The notes under the pieces were generated by a model. The model was not told where the DNA came from. It worked only from the letters and a program-made list of their open reading frames with translations, and ran no database searches. Of a DNA stretch of 64,000 bases, positions 53,127-62,030 are shown in pieces. Origin of the DNA: an uncultured Rikenellaceae bacterium (lineage in GTDB: Bacteria > Bacteroidota > Bacteroidia > Bacteroidales > Rikenellaceae); assembly GCA_910577285.1 (NCBI GenBank), contig CAJTLO010000008.1:10634-74633 (forward strand). Direction: 5' to 3'. The translations under genes were made by a program, and so were the position numbers. The number at the start of each line of letters is the position of its first letter. The stretch's first letter is position 1.

Positions 53127-54524
53127 TCAGTGCATATAGTCCCAGGCGGGCAGCACGACGGGTTCGCCCGACAACGCTTCCAAGGCCTGTCCGTCGAGAT
53201 AACGCTTGTGGATGACCAGACGGAACATGTACTCGTCGAACCAATCGTCGGTAAAGGTCAGGTACCCGTTGTTGCCGTACCCCGTACCCCAACTGTTCTC
53301 GAACTCCCACTTCACCGGCACGTCGTCGGAGTCGGTATCCACGCCGACGAGCGTCATGGCATGGCTCGAACCGCTCTGCCGGGTCAGTATCCGCGCTTTC
53401 TTATCCATCGACATGTCCACGCCGAAGAGCGACTGGTAATCGTACATCGCAGGGTCCATCACTCCCGTCTTGCGATTCAGGTACTTGTGCACGTCGCACG
53501 AAGCATACATGGCCTCGTTGTTCTTGATGGAGGCGAGCGCCGCACGTTTTATCGCTTCGTTGGGCAGGTTGAGGTAGACCCAGTTGATCCCCTCGACGGT
53601 ATTGCGGTAGTTGCTGATGTCGTACACCCGGTAATACTCGCGCGTGGGGTCGTTCATGATCATGACGTAGTTCTCCGGCGAATAATCCGCGGGGGTAATC
53701 TCCGCATAGAATTCGAGCGGCGTATAGTGTTTGGAAACGATCGCGCCCGAACGGTCGCGGAAACGCCACTCAAACTCCGCAGGGGGCTCTCCCAGGCAGA
53801 GGGCGAGCATGCGGTAGACATCGGCCAACGCAGCCTCCTTACGCTCCTTCACGAGGGCCGCACGCGCCTTTCCTTTGGCCGAAGCGACCGCCTCGCGCAA
53901 CCGGTATCCCTCGGAACGCAGCTTTTCGTTGATAAGCGCCACCATCTGGGCCGTATTTTCCGAATGGGGCGTCTCGGGCATCGCCTGCGCAGGCACCACC
54001 CCGTACTTGCCGGCTATGTTGTAGTAAAGGTTCCACACTCCGCCGTCGTCCAGCGGCGCGGAGAAGTAGTGCACCACCTCGCGGTCATCCATCGGCTTGG
54101 AAGCCGTCGCGGCCACATTCTCGAGAAACAGGTTGGCCTTCTCGAGAATATCCCAAAAGTAGAGGTAGTTGTGCGAGAAGTCGAAATCGTCGAGTCCGTA
54201 TTTCTCCATCACCGAAGGCCGGAGCACATTCATCGAGGTGAACATCCAGCAGCGCCCCGACTGCTTCTGGTCGGTGATTCCCTTCACATTCACCCGATAT
54301 TTGAAGTAGTGATCGATCTTTCCGTCGAGCTCGTGATTCAGCGCCAAGGCGCGTATGTCGCCGTTGGAGGTCAGCACGTTCTGGATAGCCACCACGGAGG
54401 GATCGCTGTGGAAACGCTCGCGCATCCGCGCCACATCCTCTCCGGTGATGGACTGTGCGTCGGCGGCGATGCCGCCGGCGACCACGAGGGAGGCCGCCAA
54501 TAAAATACCTTTCTTCATTTGCAA
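53127..54524 (-). CDS. C1 family cysteine aminopeptidase (bleomycin hydrolase / PepC type), exported
   Basis: A 465-residue papain-fold peptidase. The signal peptide covers about residues 1-23 (ATG 54518 is a second possible start). The catalytic Cys92 is in KQSGRCWMFTSMNV, the His in SGSSHAMTLVGVDTD and the Asn in WEFENSWGTGYGNNGYLTF, so the triad is complete. Cytosolic PepC proteins form self-compartmentalised hexamers; the signal peptide here suggests a periplasmic relative. The C-terminal tail, which trims substrates in PepC, ends in DYMH. Confidence 0.93.
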   Translation of the reverse strand: MQMKKGILLAASLVVAGGIAADAQSITGEDVARMRERFHSDPSVVAIQNVLTSNGDIRALALNHELDGKIDHYFKYRVNVKGITDQKQSGRCWMFTSMNVLRPSVMEKYGLDDFDFSHNYLYFWDILEKANLFLENVAATASKPMDDREVVHYFSAPLDDGGVWNLYYNIAGKYGVVPAQAMPETPHSENTAQMVALINEKLRSEGYRLREAVASAKGKARAALVKERKEAALADVYRMLALCLGEPPAEFEWRFRDRSGAIVSKHYTPLEFYAEITPADYSPENYVMIMNDPTREYYRVYDISNYRNTVEGINWVYLNLPNEAIKRAALASIKNNEAMYASCDVHKYLNRKTGVMDPAMYDYQSLFGVDMSMDKKARILTRQSGSSHAMTLVGVDTDSDDVPVKWEFENSWGTGYGNNGYLTFTDDWFDEYMFRLVIHKRYLDGQALEALSGEPVVLPAWDYMH

Positions 54525-54558
54525 AGTCGTTTTATGCGTTCGTAATGCCGTAAAGGTA

Positions 54559-54566
54559 CAAAGATA
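54559..54566 (-). promoter_or_regulatory. -7 element for the C1 peptidase gene
   Basis: TATCTTTG on the minus strand, with TTTCG about 17-20 bp upstream in place of the -33 TTTG. Confidence 0.45.
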
Positions 54567-54679
54567 GCATTTACCTCCGGAAACGAAAATCCCCGCCCCG
54601 TTCCCGCCTGAAAAAATCCGCCCGGCCCCCGCACCGATTTCCTTTCGGATACACCGCCCCTGGCCGCGCGGAACCTTCT

Positions 54680-54722
54680 ATACGACGGCAGGGGCGGGAT
54701 AATCCCGCCCCTGCCGTCGTAT
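54680..54722. terminator. Near-perfect hairpin after the GNAT gene
   Basis: A 21-base arm at 54680-54700 is the reverse complement of 54702-54722, leaving effectively a 3-base turn. It lies 17 bases beyond the stop codon of the minus-strand GNAT gene. Confidence 0.75.
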
Positions 54723-54739
54723 GCCGCTTTACCTCCCTT

Positions 54740-55291
54740 TCACCGAAACGCCGCCTCGTAGAGCACATGCCGCGAAAGGGGGTGTCCCGCAGGCAGGGCC
54801 GGATGATCGAACTCCTTCACCCGCTGCATGCCGATTTTCCGCATCACCCGCTCGGAAGGGCCGTTCTGCACGGCGGTGAAAGCGAACACCCCGGGCAGAC
54901 GCAACACCTCGCGGGCATATACCAGACAGGCGGCCGCCATCTCCGGCGCATAGCCCCGCCCCCAGTATTCGGGCAGCAACCTCCACCCGATCTCGACTCC
55001 CGGAGCGAAATCCGCATCGAAATCGAAACGGTGCAATCCGACGAATCCTACGAACCGGTCCCCGGCACGTTCCCGGACTGCGAACAAGCCGTAGCCGCAC
55101 TCCTCCAACTCCCGACGGATCCTGCCCAGGAACTCCAGCGACTCCTCCGGTGCGAGCGGCCGCGGGAAATAGCGCATCACGCGGCTGTCGGCATTCATGC
55201 GGACAAACTCCGCCTCATCCCCAGCCAGCCACGCATCCGCCCGCAGACGCTCCGTACAAAGCCGCTCTTGCCACCCGAACCGTTCCATCAT
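54740..55291 (-). CDS. GNAT family acetyltransferase (RimJ/RimL type)
   Basis: A 183-residue N-acetyltransferase. LCTERLRADAWLAGDEAEFVR is the usual N-terminal strand-helix, PGVEIGWRLLPEYWGRGYAPEMAAACL is the acetyl-CoA loop (about 97-123), and VQNGPSERVMRKIGMQRVKEF is the C-terminal motif. It would acetylate the N-terminus of a protein or a small molecule. Single gene. Confidence 0.9.
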   Translation of the reverse strand: MMERFGWQERLCTERLRADAWLAGDEAEFVRMNADSRVMRYFPRPLAPEESLEFLGRIRRELEECGYGLFAVRERAGDRFVGFVGLHRFDFDADFAPGVEIGWRLLPEYWGRGYAPEMAAACLVYAREVLRLPGVFAFTAVQNGPSERVMRKIGMQRVKEFDHPALPAGHPLSRHVLYEAAFR

Positions 55292-55349
55292 ACCGCAACC
55301 GCCCCTGACACCCGGCAGGCATTCCGACCGCCAGGCGACGGGCCGGACA

Positions 55350-56165
55350 TCATCTTGTCACCATCTCGACACGCCCCCAGTATGCGCGGTCCACCACGAG
55401 CATCAACATGGGACGCACGAAGTAGGAACGCCTGTCGCCTACCTCCCGGTCATAAGTCAGAATCACCTTGTCGCCTATCTTCACCAGGCTCTCCACCTGA
55501 AAGCGGACAGCCTCGTCGGTCATGGGTTCGATCAGGGCGATCACATACTGTGTATCGAAATCGACCGGCGTAGGGAGCGCCCCCATCACCGGCGCCTTGC
55601 CGAATACGGCATCGAACTCTCCCTGCGTGGTAATGGTGGCGGCAGGCAAACGGTCCGCCGTGTAGCTGTTATTCACGAAATAGTTCCGCCCCACCGTATA
55701 GGGAACCTTGCAGCCGAGCCACAACTCCAGCATGAATTCGCCGCCCCACGGCTCGCCCGCCATCAGGCTCTCGCCGATCACCAGACGATAGGTCCCGCGC
55801 CGAACGAGATCGTACTCGATGCTCCTGCCGAACGGACCGTCGGTACCGCCGCCGGGCATGACGATTTGATTGAACCGGATGTTGGCCTCCTCGCCGACAC
55901 CGCCGATCTCCGCGTAGAGCAGATCGCATATCCCCGGATCGAACTCCGCCACCACCGGCACGCCGGGCTGCTTGCCGATCCTCACCCGGCCGCAGCCGTC
56001 CGCCACCGGCACCTTCACCGGCAACGAGTCGGCAAGGATCACCTCTCCGAGAGGCACCCTTCCCGTTACGGCCTCCATACTGCCGGCCTTCCTATTCCTT
56101 CCGCAGGAGGAGAGAACCACCCACGGCACCGCCGCAATACACAATACAACGACTAAACGTTTCAT
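55350..56165 (-). CDS. Lipoprotein with a PrcB-like C-terminal domain
   Basis: A 271-residue protein with lipobox LSSC (Cys21) after a hydrophobic signal starting MKRLVVVLCIAAVPW. The middle is beta-rich (IRFNQIVMPGGGTDGPFGRS). The last 105 residues have the order seen in PrcB-like or protease-associated domains: YFVNNSYTADRLPAATITTQ, FDAVFGKAP, VDFDTQYVIALIEPMTDEAV, VKIGDKVILTYDREVGDRRS, FVRPMLMLVVDRAYWGRVEM. The domain naming is tentative. The start at 56165 replaces 25 upstream residues that would precede the signal peptide. TACATTTG (minus, 56218-56225) may be its -7 element. Confidence 0.6.
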   Translation of the reverse strand: MKRLVVVLCIAAVPWVVLSSCGRNRKAGSMEAVTGRVPLGEVILADSLPVKVPVADGCGRVRIGKQPGVPVVAEFDPGICDLLYAEIGGVGEEANIRFNQIVMPGGGTDGPFGRSIEYDLVRRGTYRLVIGESLMAGEPWGGEFMLELWLGCKVPYTVGRNYFVNNSYTADRLPAATITTQGEFDAVFGKAPVMGALPTPVDFDTQYVIALIEPMTDEAVRFQVESLVKIGDKVILTYDREVGDRRSYFVRPMLMLVVDRAYWGRVEMVTR

Positions 56166-56309
56166 CACCGTTATTCCTTCAATATTCCGCTCCGGAACGC
56201 GCTCCGCGACCGGCGCACAAATGTAATCAATAAACACCAACCGTGTACACCCCCGACCAACGCAAACGAGGGGCCGAAAGGCCCCCCGTCACGAAATTTT
56301 CCGCACCGG

Positions 56310-56543
56310 TCAGAAAACGACCGTCAACGGCAGCATGAAACCGTACAGGAAGAATCCCGCACCCGCTCCACCGGCATAGAGCACATTGAAAGTCGGATTG
56401 ATTCCCATCCGCCAAACGTTCACATAGAACCCCACCGAAGCCATGATCCCGAATTCGGGAATCCGTTGCGATGCATAATCGGTAATTTCCGAATACGCCG
56501 CTACGCAAGCACACCTTCCTCTCGCCTCCCCGACCATCCGCAT
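56310..56543 (-). pseudogene. Possible C-terminal fragment of an outer-membrane barrel protein
   Basis: A minus-strand frame of 77 codons. From about residue 30 it shows alternating residues typical of beta strands and ends in VVF, the usual C-terminal aromatic of outer-membrane barrels (EFGIMASVGFYVNVWRMGIN, then NVLYAGGAGAGFFLYGFMLP). A GC hairpin at 56270-56285 follows. It may be a remnant after deletion of the rest of the gene. The evidence is pattern only. Confidence 0.3.
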
Positions 56544-56580
56544 AGGCTTCCCCTCTTTTCTCCCGGGGGAAACGGACGTC

Positions 56581-57780
56581 TCACCGCAGTTTGTTCCGCT
56601 CGAAATGGGGACCGACCTTCAGCGTGAAGAACAGCGCCGAAACCACCGTCAGGCATGCTCCCACGAAATAGGCCGCATTCAGCGTACCGATCTGACCGAT
56701 GTAGCCTCCCAGCAACAGCCCGCCCCCGATCCCGACGTCCCACGAAGTGAGGTAGGTGGAGGTGGCCGTTCCGCGTTTGCTGTTGGGGGCGAGGTTCACG
56801 AAGAGCGTATTGAAGGCCGGAAACATCGTCCCGAACCCGACACCGAGCAGGAGCGCGATGCCGAAAAAGACGTATCGCCCGAGGACAGGATACTCCGCCA
56901 TCAGCCACTTGCACGACGACAGCCCGAAGAAACAACAGCACACCAGGTAGATGCCGAACGTGATGACGGCCACGATACGTCCTTTGTCGACCTGTCGCCC
57001 CGAAAAGAGCCGCGACACGGCCATGCCCGCCGCCATCAGCGTAAAGAAGAGTCCGCTACCGGCCACGATGCCTATCTGCCGCGCGTACATGGCCACATAG
57101 GTGGTGGTCATGCCGTAGGGAATGGATAGCAGCAGCAGGTCGAGCCCGGCAGGAATGCCCTTGACCAAAAAGAAACGGTCGAGCGAAATCGGCTCCCGTT
57201 TCACCTGGGGCTTTACGGGTGTCTTGACAAGCAGGGCGCAGACGAGGCCGAGCGAACACGAAGCGACCGAAGCCACGAAAAGGACGTTGAACCCCAGCCC
57301 TGCATCGTGCATGAAGAGCCCCACCATGGGACCTATCGACATGGCGATGTTGTTGGCCAACCCGTAATATCCCAGCGCTTCGCCGCGACGGGAGGAGGGG
57401 GTGATGTCGATCACCAGCGTATTGCCCGAGACGGTCACCGTACCGAACGCCAGTCCGTGCACCACGCGCAGCACGATGAACAGCGCGAGCGTACCGGCCA
57501 CGATATAACCGGCGAAGACACCCGTAAAGACGAAATAGGCGAAGATGTAGAGAGGTTTGCGGGCGAAAGTATCCAACAGATAGCCGGAGAACGGACGGAT
57601 GGTCAGTGCGGCGAGCGTATAGCACGAGAGGGCGATTCCCATCGTAGCGCTCCCGGTATTGAAAACCTCCGTCAGGTAGAAGGGGAAGACCGGCATCAGG
57701 AGATAAAACCCGAAATACAGCAGAAAGTTCGCCGCGATGATGCAACAATAATTCGCGGTGATGAGGCGCTCCTTGGTCAT
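56581..57780 (-). CDS. MFS transporter
   Basis: A 399-residue transporter with twelve membrane spans in two halves. TPSSRRGEALGYYGLANNIAMSIGPMVG holds the conserved motif C-like glycines, NSKRGTATSTYLTSWDVGIG the second-half copy, and GYLLDTFARKPLYIFAYFVF matches motif A (G-x-x-x-D-x-x-x-R-K/R). It exports or imports an unknown solute. TAATTTTG (minus, 57850-57857) is a plausible -7 element. Confidence 0.9.
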   Translation of the reverse strand: MTKERLITANYCCIIAANFLLYFGFYLLMPVFPFYLTEVFNTGSATMGIALSCYTLAALTIRPFSGYLLDTFARKPLYIFAYFVFTGVFAGYIVAGTLALFIVLRVVHGLAFGTVTVSGNTLVIDITPSSRRGEALGYYGLANNIAMSIGPMVGLFMHDAGLGFNVLFVASVASCSLGLVCALLVKTPVKPQVKREPISLDRFFLVKGIPAGLDLLLLSIPYGMTTTYVAMYARQIGIVAGSGLFFTLMAAGMAVSRLFSGRQVDKGRIVAVITFGIYLVCCCFFGLSSCKWLMAEYPVLGRYVFFGIALLLGVGFGTMFPAFNTLFVNLAPNSKRGTATSTYLTSWDVGIGGGLLLGGYIGQIGTLNAAYFVGACLTVVSALFFTLKVGPHFERNKLR

Positions 57781-58140
57781 GACGATGTTCTTGATTATCC
57801 TTCGCTTCCGCCCCGGAAATGCCGCTCTTCACGGAGTCCGAAAGCGGCGCAAAATTAAGGATAAAAGGATTACGTTGTCTTCGCCGCAGCCGAAAGAACG
57901 CGCGGGGAAAGGCACCGGCCCGCTCCGCAACTCCGCAACAGACGCCCTCCGGCGGAATGCGGACCATCTTCCCGCGGAAAAACCGTTCCATCCCCCGCCG
58001 AAACCTCTCCGGAAGGATGCACGCGTCGCCTTTGCCCTGCGCACAGTCCCGTCTTTGTCCGCTTTCCGATCCTCTCCACGCCCCCTGCGGGCCGCCTCAC
58101 GGAGAACGTCGGCCGTCGCAGGCCGGAACCCTTTCCCGAA
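57781..58140. other. Intergenic stretch before the tRNA-Val unit
   Basis: About 360 GC-rich bases. Part of it (from about 58035) is the diverged left end of the duplicated tRNA-Val unit, similar to 58687-58789. No gene is supported. Confidence 0.5.
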
Positions 58141-58185
58141 CACTCCCCTCCGGAGTGCACCGCAACGACGTTTTACCCGGGCTCA

Positions 58186-58216
58186 AAAAGAAAAAACCAC
58201 CCTTGCAGGGTGGTTT
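58186..58216 (-). terminator. Terminator of tRNA-Val copy 1
   Basis: 10-bp stem (58194-58203 with 58207-58216), loop TGC, then a T run on the minus strand. Confidence 0.85.
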
Positions 58217-58234
58217 CGGATTCGTTTTTTCTTG

Positions 58235-58309
58235 TGGGAGCACAGGGATTCGAACCCCGGACCCTCTGCTTGTAAGGCAGATGCTCTGAACCAGCTGAGC
58301 TATACTCCC
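58235..58309 (-). tRNA. tRNA-Val (anticodon TAC), copy 1
   Basis: Minus-strand cloverleaf: acceptor GGGAGTA with TGCTCCC, D-arm GCTC...GAGC, anticodon stem TCTGC/GCAGA around CTTACAA (anticodon TAC), T-arm CGGGG-TTCGAAT-CCCTG, discriminator A. CCA not encoded. Identical to copy 2. Confidence 0.95.
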
Positions 58310-58365
58310 TCGTAAGACAATCGGAGAAACACATCGACGCGCTTTGTAATTCTCGATTGCGGGTG

Positions 58366-58396
58366 CAAAGATAGGACGATTTTTTCTTATTCCAAA
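58366..58396 (-). promoter_or_regulatory. Promoter of tRNA-Val copy 1
   Basis: On the minus strand TTTG (58393-58396), 19-bp spacer, TATCTTTG (58366-58373). Perfect consensus. Between here and 58789 no gene is supported. Confidence 0.85.
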
Positions 58397-58834
58397 TTTT
58401 ATCGGCTAAAATCTTCATCGTCCGAGCGACATTCCCGATCCGCCTCCCGAAACCGCCCGGAAAACACCGGCCCGCACATCCGCCCGAAACCGCTCCCGAC
58501 CGCAACGGGGAACACTCCCCCATACTGCCGGTTCCTCCTCTCTCTTCGGGCACCCTATCAACAGGCCCGAAAGGCCTCCGCCGCCAACAGCCCACACAAC
58601 GGAAACAATCGTTTCAAGGGAAACTTTGCGGGTTATCTTCCAACAAAAAAAGGGCACGATCAAACAGCCATTCTTGCGAATAGCCTCCCTGCGCACATTC
58701 CCGTCTTTGTCCGCTTTCCGCTCCTCTCCACGCCCCTGCGGTCCACTCGCGGAGAACGCCGTCCGTCGCGAACCGGACCCTTTCCCGAGCACTCCCCTCC
58801 GGAGTGCACCGCAACGACGTTTTACCCGGGCTCA

Positions 58835-58865
58835 AAAAGAAAAAACCACCCTTGCAGGGTGGTTT
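58835..58865 (-). terminator. Terminator of tRNA-Val copy 2
   Basis: Same hairpin as copy 1: arms 58843-58852 and 58856-58865, then a T run on the minus strand. Confidence 0.85.
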
Positions 58866-58883
58866 CGGATTCGTTTTTTCTTG

Positions 58884-58958
58884 TGGGAGCACAGGGATTC
58901 GAACCCCGGACCCTCTGCTTGTAAGGCAGATGCTCTGAACCAGCTGAGCTATACTCCC
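58884..58958 (-). tRNA. tRNA-Val (anticodon TAC), copy 2
   Basis: Identical to copy 1 in all arms and in the anticodon loop CTTACAA. It has its own promoter and terminator. Confidence 0.95.
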
Positions 58959-59024
58959 TCGTGGTGCAATTGGAAAACACTTATCAACTTGCGGGAGTCG
59001 TCTTATGCTTCCCAATTGCGAATG

Positions 59025-59055
59025 CAAATATAGGGCGATTTTCTCTCGCTCCAAA
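59025..59055 (-). promoter_or_regulatory. Promoter of tRNA-Val copy 2
   Basis: On the minus strand TTTG (59052-59055), 19-bp spacer, TATATTTG (59025-59032). The two tRNA copies differ in promoter sequence but keep the same geometry. Confidence 0.85.
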
Positions 59056-59146
59056 TTTTTCCGCCGCTTTTTTTCGCTTTTTCTTCCGGCTGAATTACCG
59101 AAGAAACCCCAAGCCACTGACAATAAAACCCATATAAAAAACGTTT

Positions 59147-60100
59147 CTATTCCGTTCGGGCCGTCTCATCCCCGCTCCTTTTCGCTGCGGCACCGTAGAG
59201 GGCACGGTAGAACACGCCGAGGGGCAGCATCTTCTTCGCCCTGTCATAAAAGAAGAGTTCGCCGAACGCCTCCGACGCGGGGACGGGAAAGAGCTGACCG
59301 ACGATGCTTTTGGCCAGCAGCGCCGAAAGCCCCATGGAGTAGAGGTTGAGCACGAGAAAGCCGTCCGAGGCCGACAGCAGCCGGGCACAACATTCGAGCA
59401 TCGCTCCTATGTCCTGACCGAGCACCCACTTTTCGCCCTCCGGACCTCGGCCGTAAGCGGGCGGATCGAGGATGATGCCGTCGTAACTCCGGCCCCGACG
59501 CACCTCCCGCCGGACGAATTTCATCGCATCCTCCACCACCCAACGGATACCCTCCAGACCGCTCGCCTCCATATTCTCGCGGGCCCAGGTCACCACCTGA
59601 CGCACCGAGTCCACATGCGTCACGTCCGCACCGGCGCTCCGTGCCGCGAGCGACGCACCGCCCGTATAGGCAAACAGGTTGAGCACACGCGGCGCCCGCC
59701 CCAGACGCTCCTTCATCCGCAGCACGTTATCGTAAATGAAGTTCCAGTTCTCGGCCTGTTCTGGAAATACGCCCACATGTTTGAAGGAGGTGAGCCCCAA
59801 CCGCATCCGCAACGACATGCCCCGGTAGCGGTAGCCGATGCGCCACTGCTCCGGCATTCCCGCCCCCAGCAGCCACCGGCCGCGCTCCTCGCTGTTGGCA
59901 TCGCGCCGGAAAACAGCGGAAGCCATGCGCTCCCACTCCCCTTCGGGAAGCGACTTGCGCCAGATGGCCTGCGGCTCGGGCCGCACCGTCACATGCTTTC
60001 CGAAACGCTCCAGCTTTTCGAAATCGCCGCAATCGACCAACTCGTAATCCTCCCATGCGGGAGACAATATCTCCGGAACATCCGTACATTTCATATCCAT
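59147..60100 (-). CDS. Class I SAM-dependent methyltransferase (RlmI/RlmK-like)
   Basis: A 317-residue enzyme of the family that modifies 23S rRNA bases. KHVGVFPEQAENWNFIYDNVL precedes the SAM-binding VLNLFAYTGGASLAARSAGADV (about 145-166), HVDSVRQVVTWARENMEASG binds the ribose, and the catalytic loop reads LDPPAYGRGPEGE. The PUA domain seen in full RlmI is absent, as in many short relatives. The start MDMKCTDVPEI (60100) sits eight bases after the U32 gene, so the two are likely co-transcribed. Confidence 0.85.
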   Translation of the reverse strand: MDMKCTDVPEILSPAWEDYELVDCGDFEKLERFGKHVTVRPEPQAIWRKSLPEGEWERMASAVFRRDANSEERGRWLLGAGMPEQWRIGYRYRGMSLRMRLGLTSFKHVGVFPEQAENWNFIYDNVLRMKERLGRAPRVLNLFAYTGGASLAARSAGADVTHVDSVRQVVTWARENMEASGLEGIRWVVEDAMKFVRREVRRGRSYDGIILDPPAYGRGPEGEKWVLGQDIGAMLECCARLLSASDGFLVLNLYSMGLSALLAKSIVGQLFPVPASEAFGELFFYDRAKKMLPLGVFYRALYGAAAKRSGDETARTE

Positions 60101-60108
60101 ACTCGATT

Positions 60109-62016
60109 CTATCGTTTCAACTGATCCTCTGCGACCCGCTCCGCAGGCAAGGTGTCCCGGGCACGCCCCTCGAAAACCACGCTCATCATGCACTCCGCGC
60201 AATCGAACTCCAGGCGGTAGACGAACGCCCCGTGACGGAGCCGCAACTGCGAGGGTCCCGTCCCTTTCCGCCCCTTCAGGCACATCCCGTGCTCACGCCT
60301 CACGCAGAAGGGAGTACGCATCACCGTCACCCCGCGCAAATCGGTCTGCAAGTCGTATCCCGGAGCGGCGCCCTCGCCGCCGAAGCGATCGTAAAACCTG
60401 CGTGCCAGGCGGTTGGTCACATTCTCCGAGGCTGCCGGCACGCCGTAGGGATAGCGGTTTCCGGAGCGGAGTTGCGCCGGCCATCGTTCCGGCGTACGTT
60501 CCACCCTCCGGCGCAGCAACTCGTCCAGCCCCTCCCGACGCAGAGCATTGGCCTCCGAAACCCGCAGGAAAGGCACTTCGCCAGCGCCCTCCCCGAACCG
60601 CACCCGCATCACATCGAACATCGTATCGCCCGACCGGGAGAGCTGCGTACGGAGCATCTCCGACACCCGCGCCGGCTCGCGAGCAGCCCCGTGAGTGCAC
60701 GGCACGGATGCGGTCGCCGAGAAACCGTCGTCGTCCCGGAACTCCGCCTGCACGCCCCCTTCATCGAACGTCACGGTCACCTCGACCCCTACCGAACGAC
60801 GGGTACGGGCCGCCTCCAATTGCGCCGTGAATCGGCGATCGTAATTTCTGTATATTTCCGTCCCGGGCGGAATGCACCACTCCCTGTTGATGCACACACA
60901 CCGCCCCTGGACCCCGTTCACGTTCGTACCGGAGAGTCCGCCGCCGTAGAGGAAACAGATTCCGTCGCCGGGGACGAACTCCCCCTCCCCCTGCAGCTCG
61001 AACCACCCCGCTCCGGAACGGGCCACACGGCATACGAGGCTGCCGACGGCCTTCGGAGTATCGGGCGTGGAGACTCCCGCCCGACGCCCGTCGAAAAAGT
61101 ATTCGGTATGTCCTCGGGAGAAGGTCCGCGCAATATCGGGTTCGAAACCCGGCACGCTCCGTCCCTCGGAGGCCCTTGTAAGGCCGGGACGGGCCGCGAT
61201 CTCCCGATCGAGACGGGTACGGTACCAGGCAATGACGTTTCTCACGTACGACTCGTCCTTCAGCCGGCCCTCGATCTTGAAAGAGGTGACGCCGGCATCC
61301 AGCAACTCCCCCAGCCGGCCCGAAAGATCCATATCCCGAACCGAGAGCAGGTGTTTCCCCGCCATCAGCACCTCACCGTCGGCGCCCAGCAGATCGTAAG
61401 GAAGACGGCAGGCCTGCATGCAGTCGCCCCGGTTGCCGCTGCGCGGCGACATGGTACGGCTCATGTAACACCGGCCGCTGTAACATACGCAAATCGCCCC
61501 GTGCACGAAACACTCCAGCTCCACGTCCGTGGCGGCCCGTATGCGCCGTATCTCCCGCAGGGAGAGGTTGCGTTCGAGAATCACCCGCGAGAAGCCGCAG
61601 CCAGCCAGAAAGGCAGCCTTCTCCGGCGACGCGTTGAACATCTGCGTCGAGGCGTGCAGCTCCACCCCCTGAAGTCCCATCTCGGCATAGGCCATATCCT
61701 GCACGATGAGCGCATCCGCCCCGGCAGCGATCACCTGCCGGGCAACCCGCTCGGCCTCGGCGAGTTCGTCGTCGAACAGAACGGTGTTGAGCGTCACATA
61801 GACGCGCACGCCGAAGCGACGTGCATACTCCACCGCCGCCGCAATATCCGCCACACTGTTGCCCGCCGCCTGCCGGGCGCCGAAGCGCGGGCCGCCCATA
61901 TACACGGCGTCCGCACCGCAGTCGATGGCCGCACGGGCACTTTGCAGGTCCCTGGCCGGCGCCAGCAGTTCAATCTTTCCGTGTCCCTGAACCCGCTCCA
62001 TTCCACATCTTTCCAT
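60109..62016 (-). CDS. U32 peptidase family protein (TrhP/YegQ-like)
   Basis: A 635-residue member of the collagenase-like U32 family, whose bacterial members hydroxylate tRNA wobble uridines rather than cut protein. GKIELLAPARDLQSARAAID is the standard start, then DAVYMGGPRFGARQAAGN, VELHASTQMFNASPEKAAF, the U32 signature ELECFVHGAICVCYSGRCYM, and the Cys set in SGNRGDCMQACRLPYDL that could hold a cluster. The C-terminal region is the long DUF3656-like part. ATG 62001 (MERVQGHG) may be the true start, since the -7 element at 62023-62030 would put the transcript start at about 62016. Confidence 0.9.
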   Translation of the reverse strand: MERCGMERVQGHGKIELLAPARDLQSARAAIDCGADAVYMGGPRFGARQAAGNSVADIAAAVEYARRFGVRVYVTLNTVLFDDELAEAERVARQVIAAGADALIVQDMAYAEMGLQGVELHASTQMFNASPEKAAFLAGCGFSRVILERNLSLREIRRIRAATDVELECFVHGAICVCYSGRCYMSRTMSPRSGNRGDCMQACRLPYDLLGADGEVLMAGKHLLSVRDMDLSGRLGELLDAGVTSFKIEGRLKDESYVRNVIAWYRTRLDREIAARPGLTRASEGRSVPGFEPDIARTFSRGHTEYFFDGRRAGVSTPDTPKAVGSLVCRVARSGAGWFELQGEGEFVPGDGICFLYGGGLSGTNVNGVQGRCVCINREWCIPPGTEIYRNYDRRFTAQLEAARTRRSVGVEVTVTFDEGGVQAEFRDDDGFSATASVPCTHGAAREPARVSEMLRTQLSRSGDTMFDVMRVRFGEGAGEVPFLRVSEANALRREGLDELLRRRVERTPERWPAQLRSGNRYPYGVPAASENVTNRLARRFYDRFGGEGAAPGYDLQTDLRGVTVMRTPFCVRREHGMCLKGRKGTGPSQLRLRHGAFVYRLEFDCAECMMSVVFEGRARDTLPAERVAEDQLKR

Positions 62017-62022
62017 GACCGG

Positions 62023-62030
62023 CAAAGATA
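62023..62030 (-). promoter_or_regulatory. -7 element for the U32 gene
   Basis: TATCTTTG on the minus strand; no TTTG at the right distance. It is the first of three copies of the same element spaced 74 bases apart. Confidence 0.5.

Larger units (their letters stand above)
58141..58313 (-). repeat. Direct repeat containing tRNA-Val, copy 1
   Basis: 173 bases that read the same as 58790-58962. They include the tRNA, its terminator and the spacer between them. Similarity continues on both sides at a lower level, out to the promoters. Confidence 0.9.
58790..58962 (-). repeat. Direct repeat containing tRNA-Val, copy 2
   Basis: Identical by eye to 58141-58313 over 173 bases, in direct orientation, 649 bases further on. 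Confidence 0.9.

Noticed and set aside
58173..59123. Open frames across the tRNA-Val genes on both strands
   Set aside because: They read through two tRNA genes and their terminators and owe their similarity to the DNA duplication.
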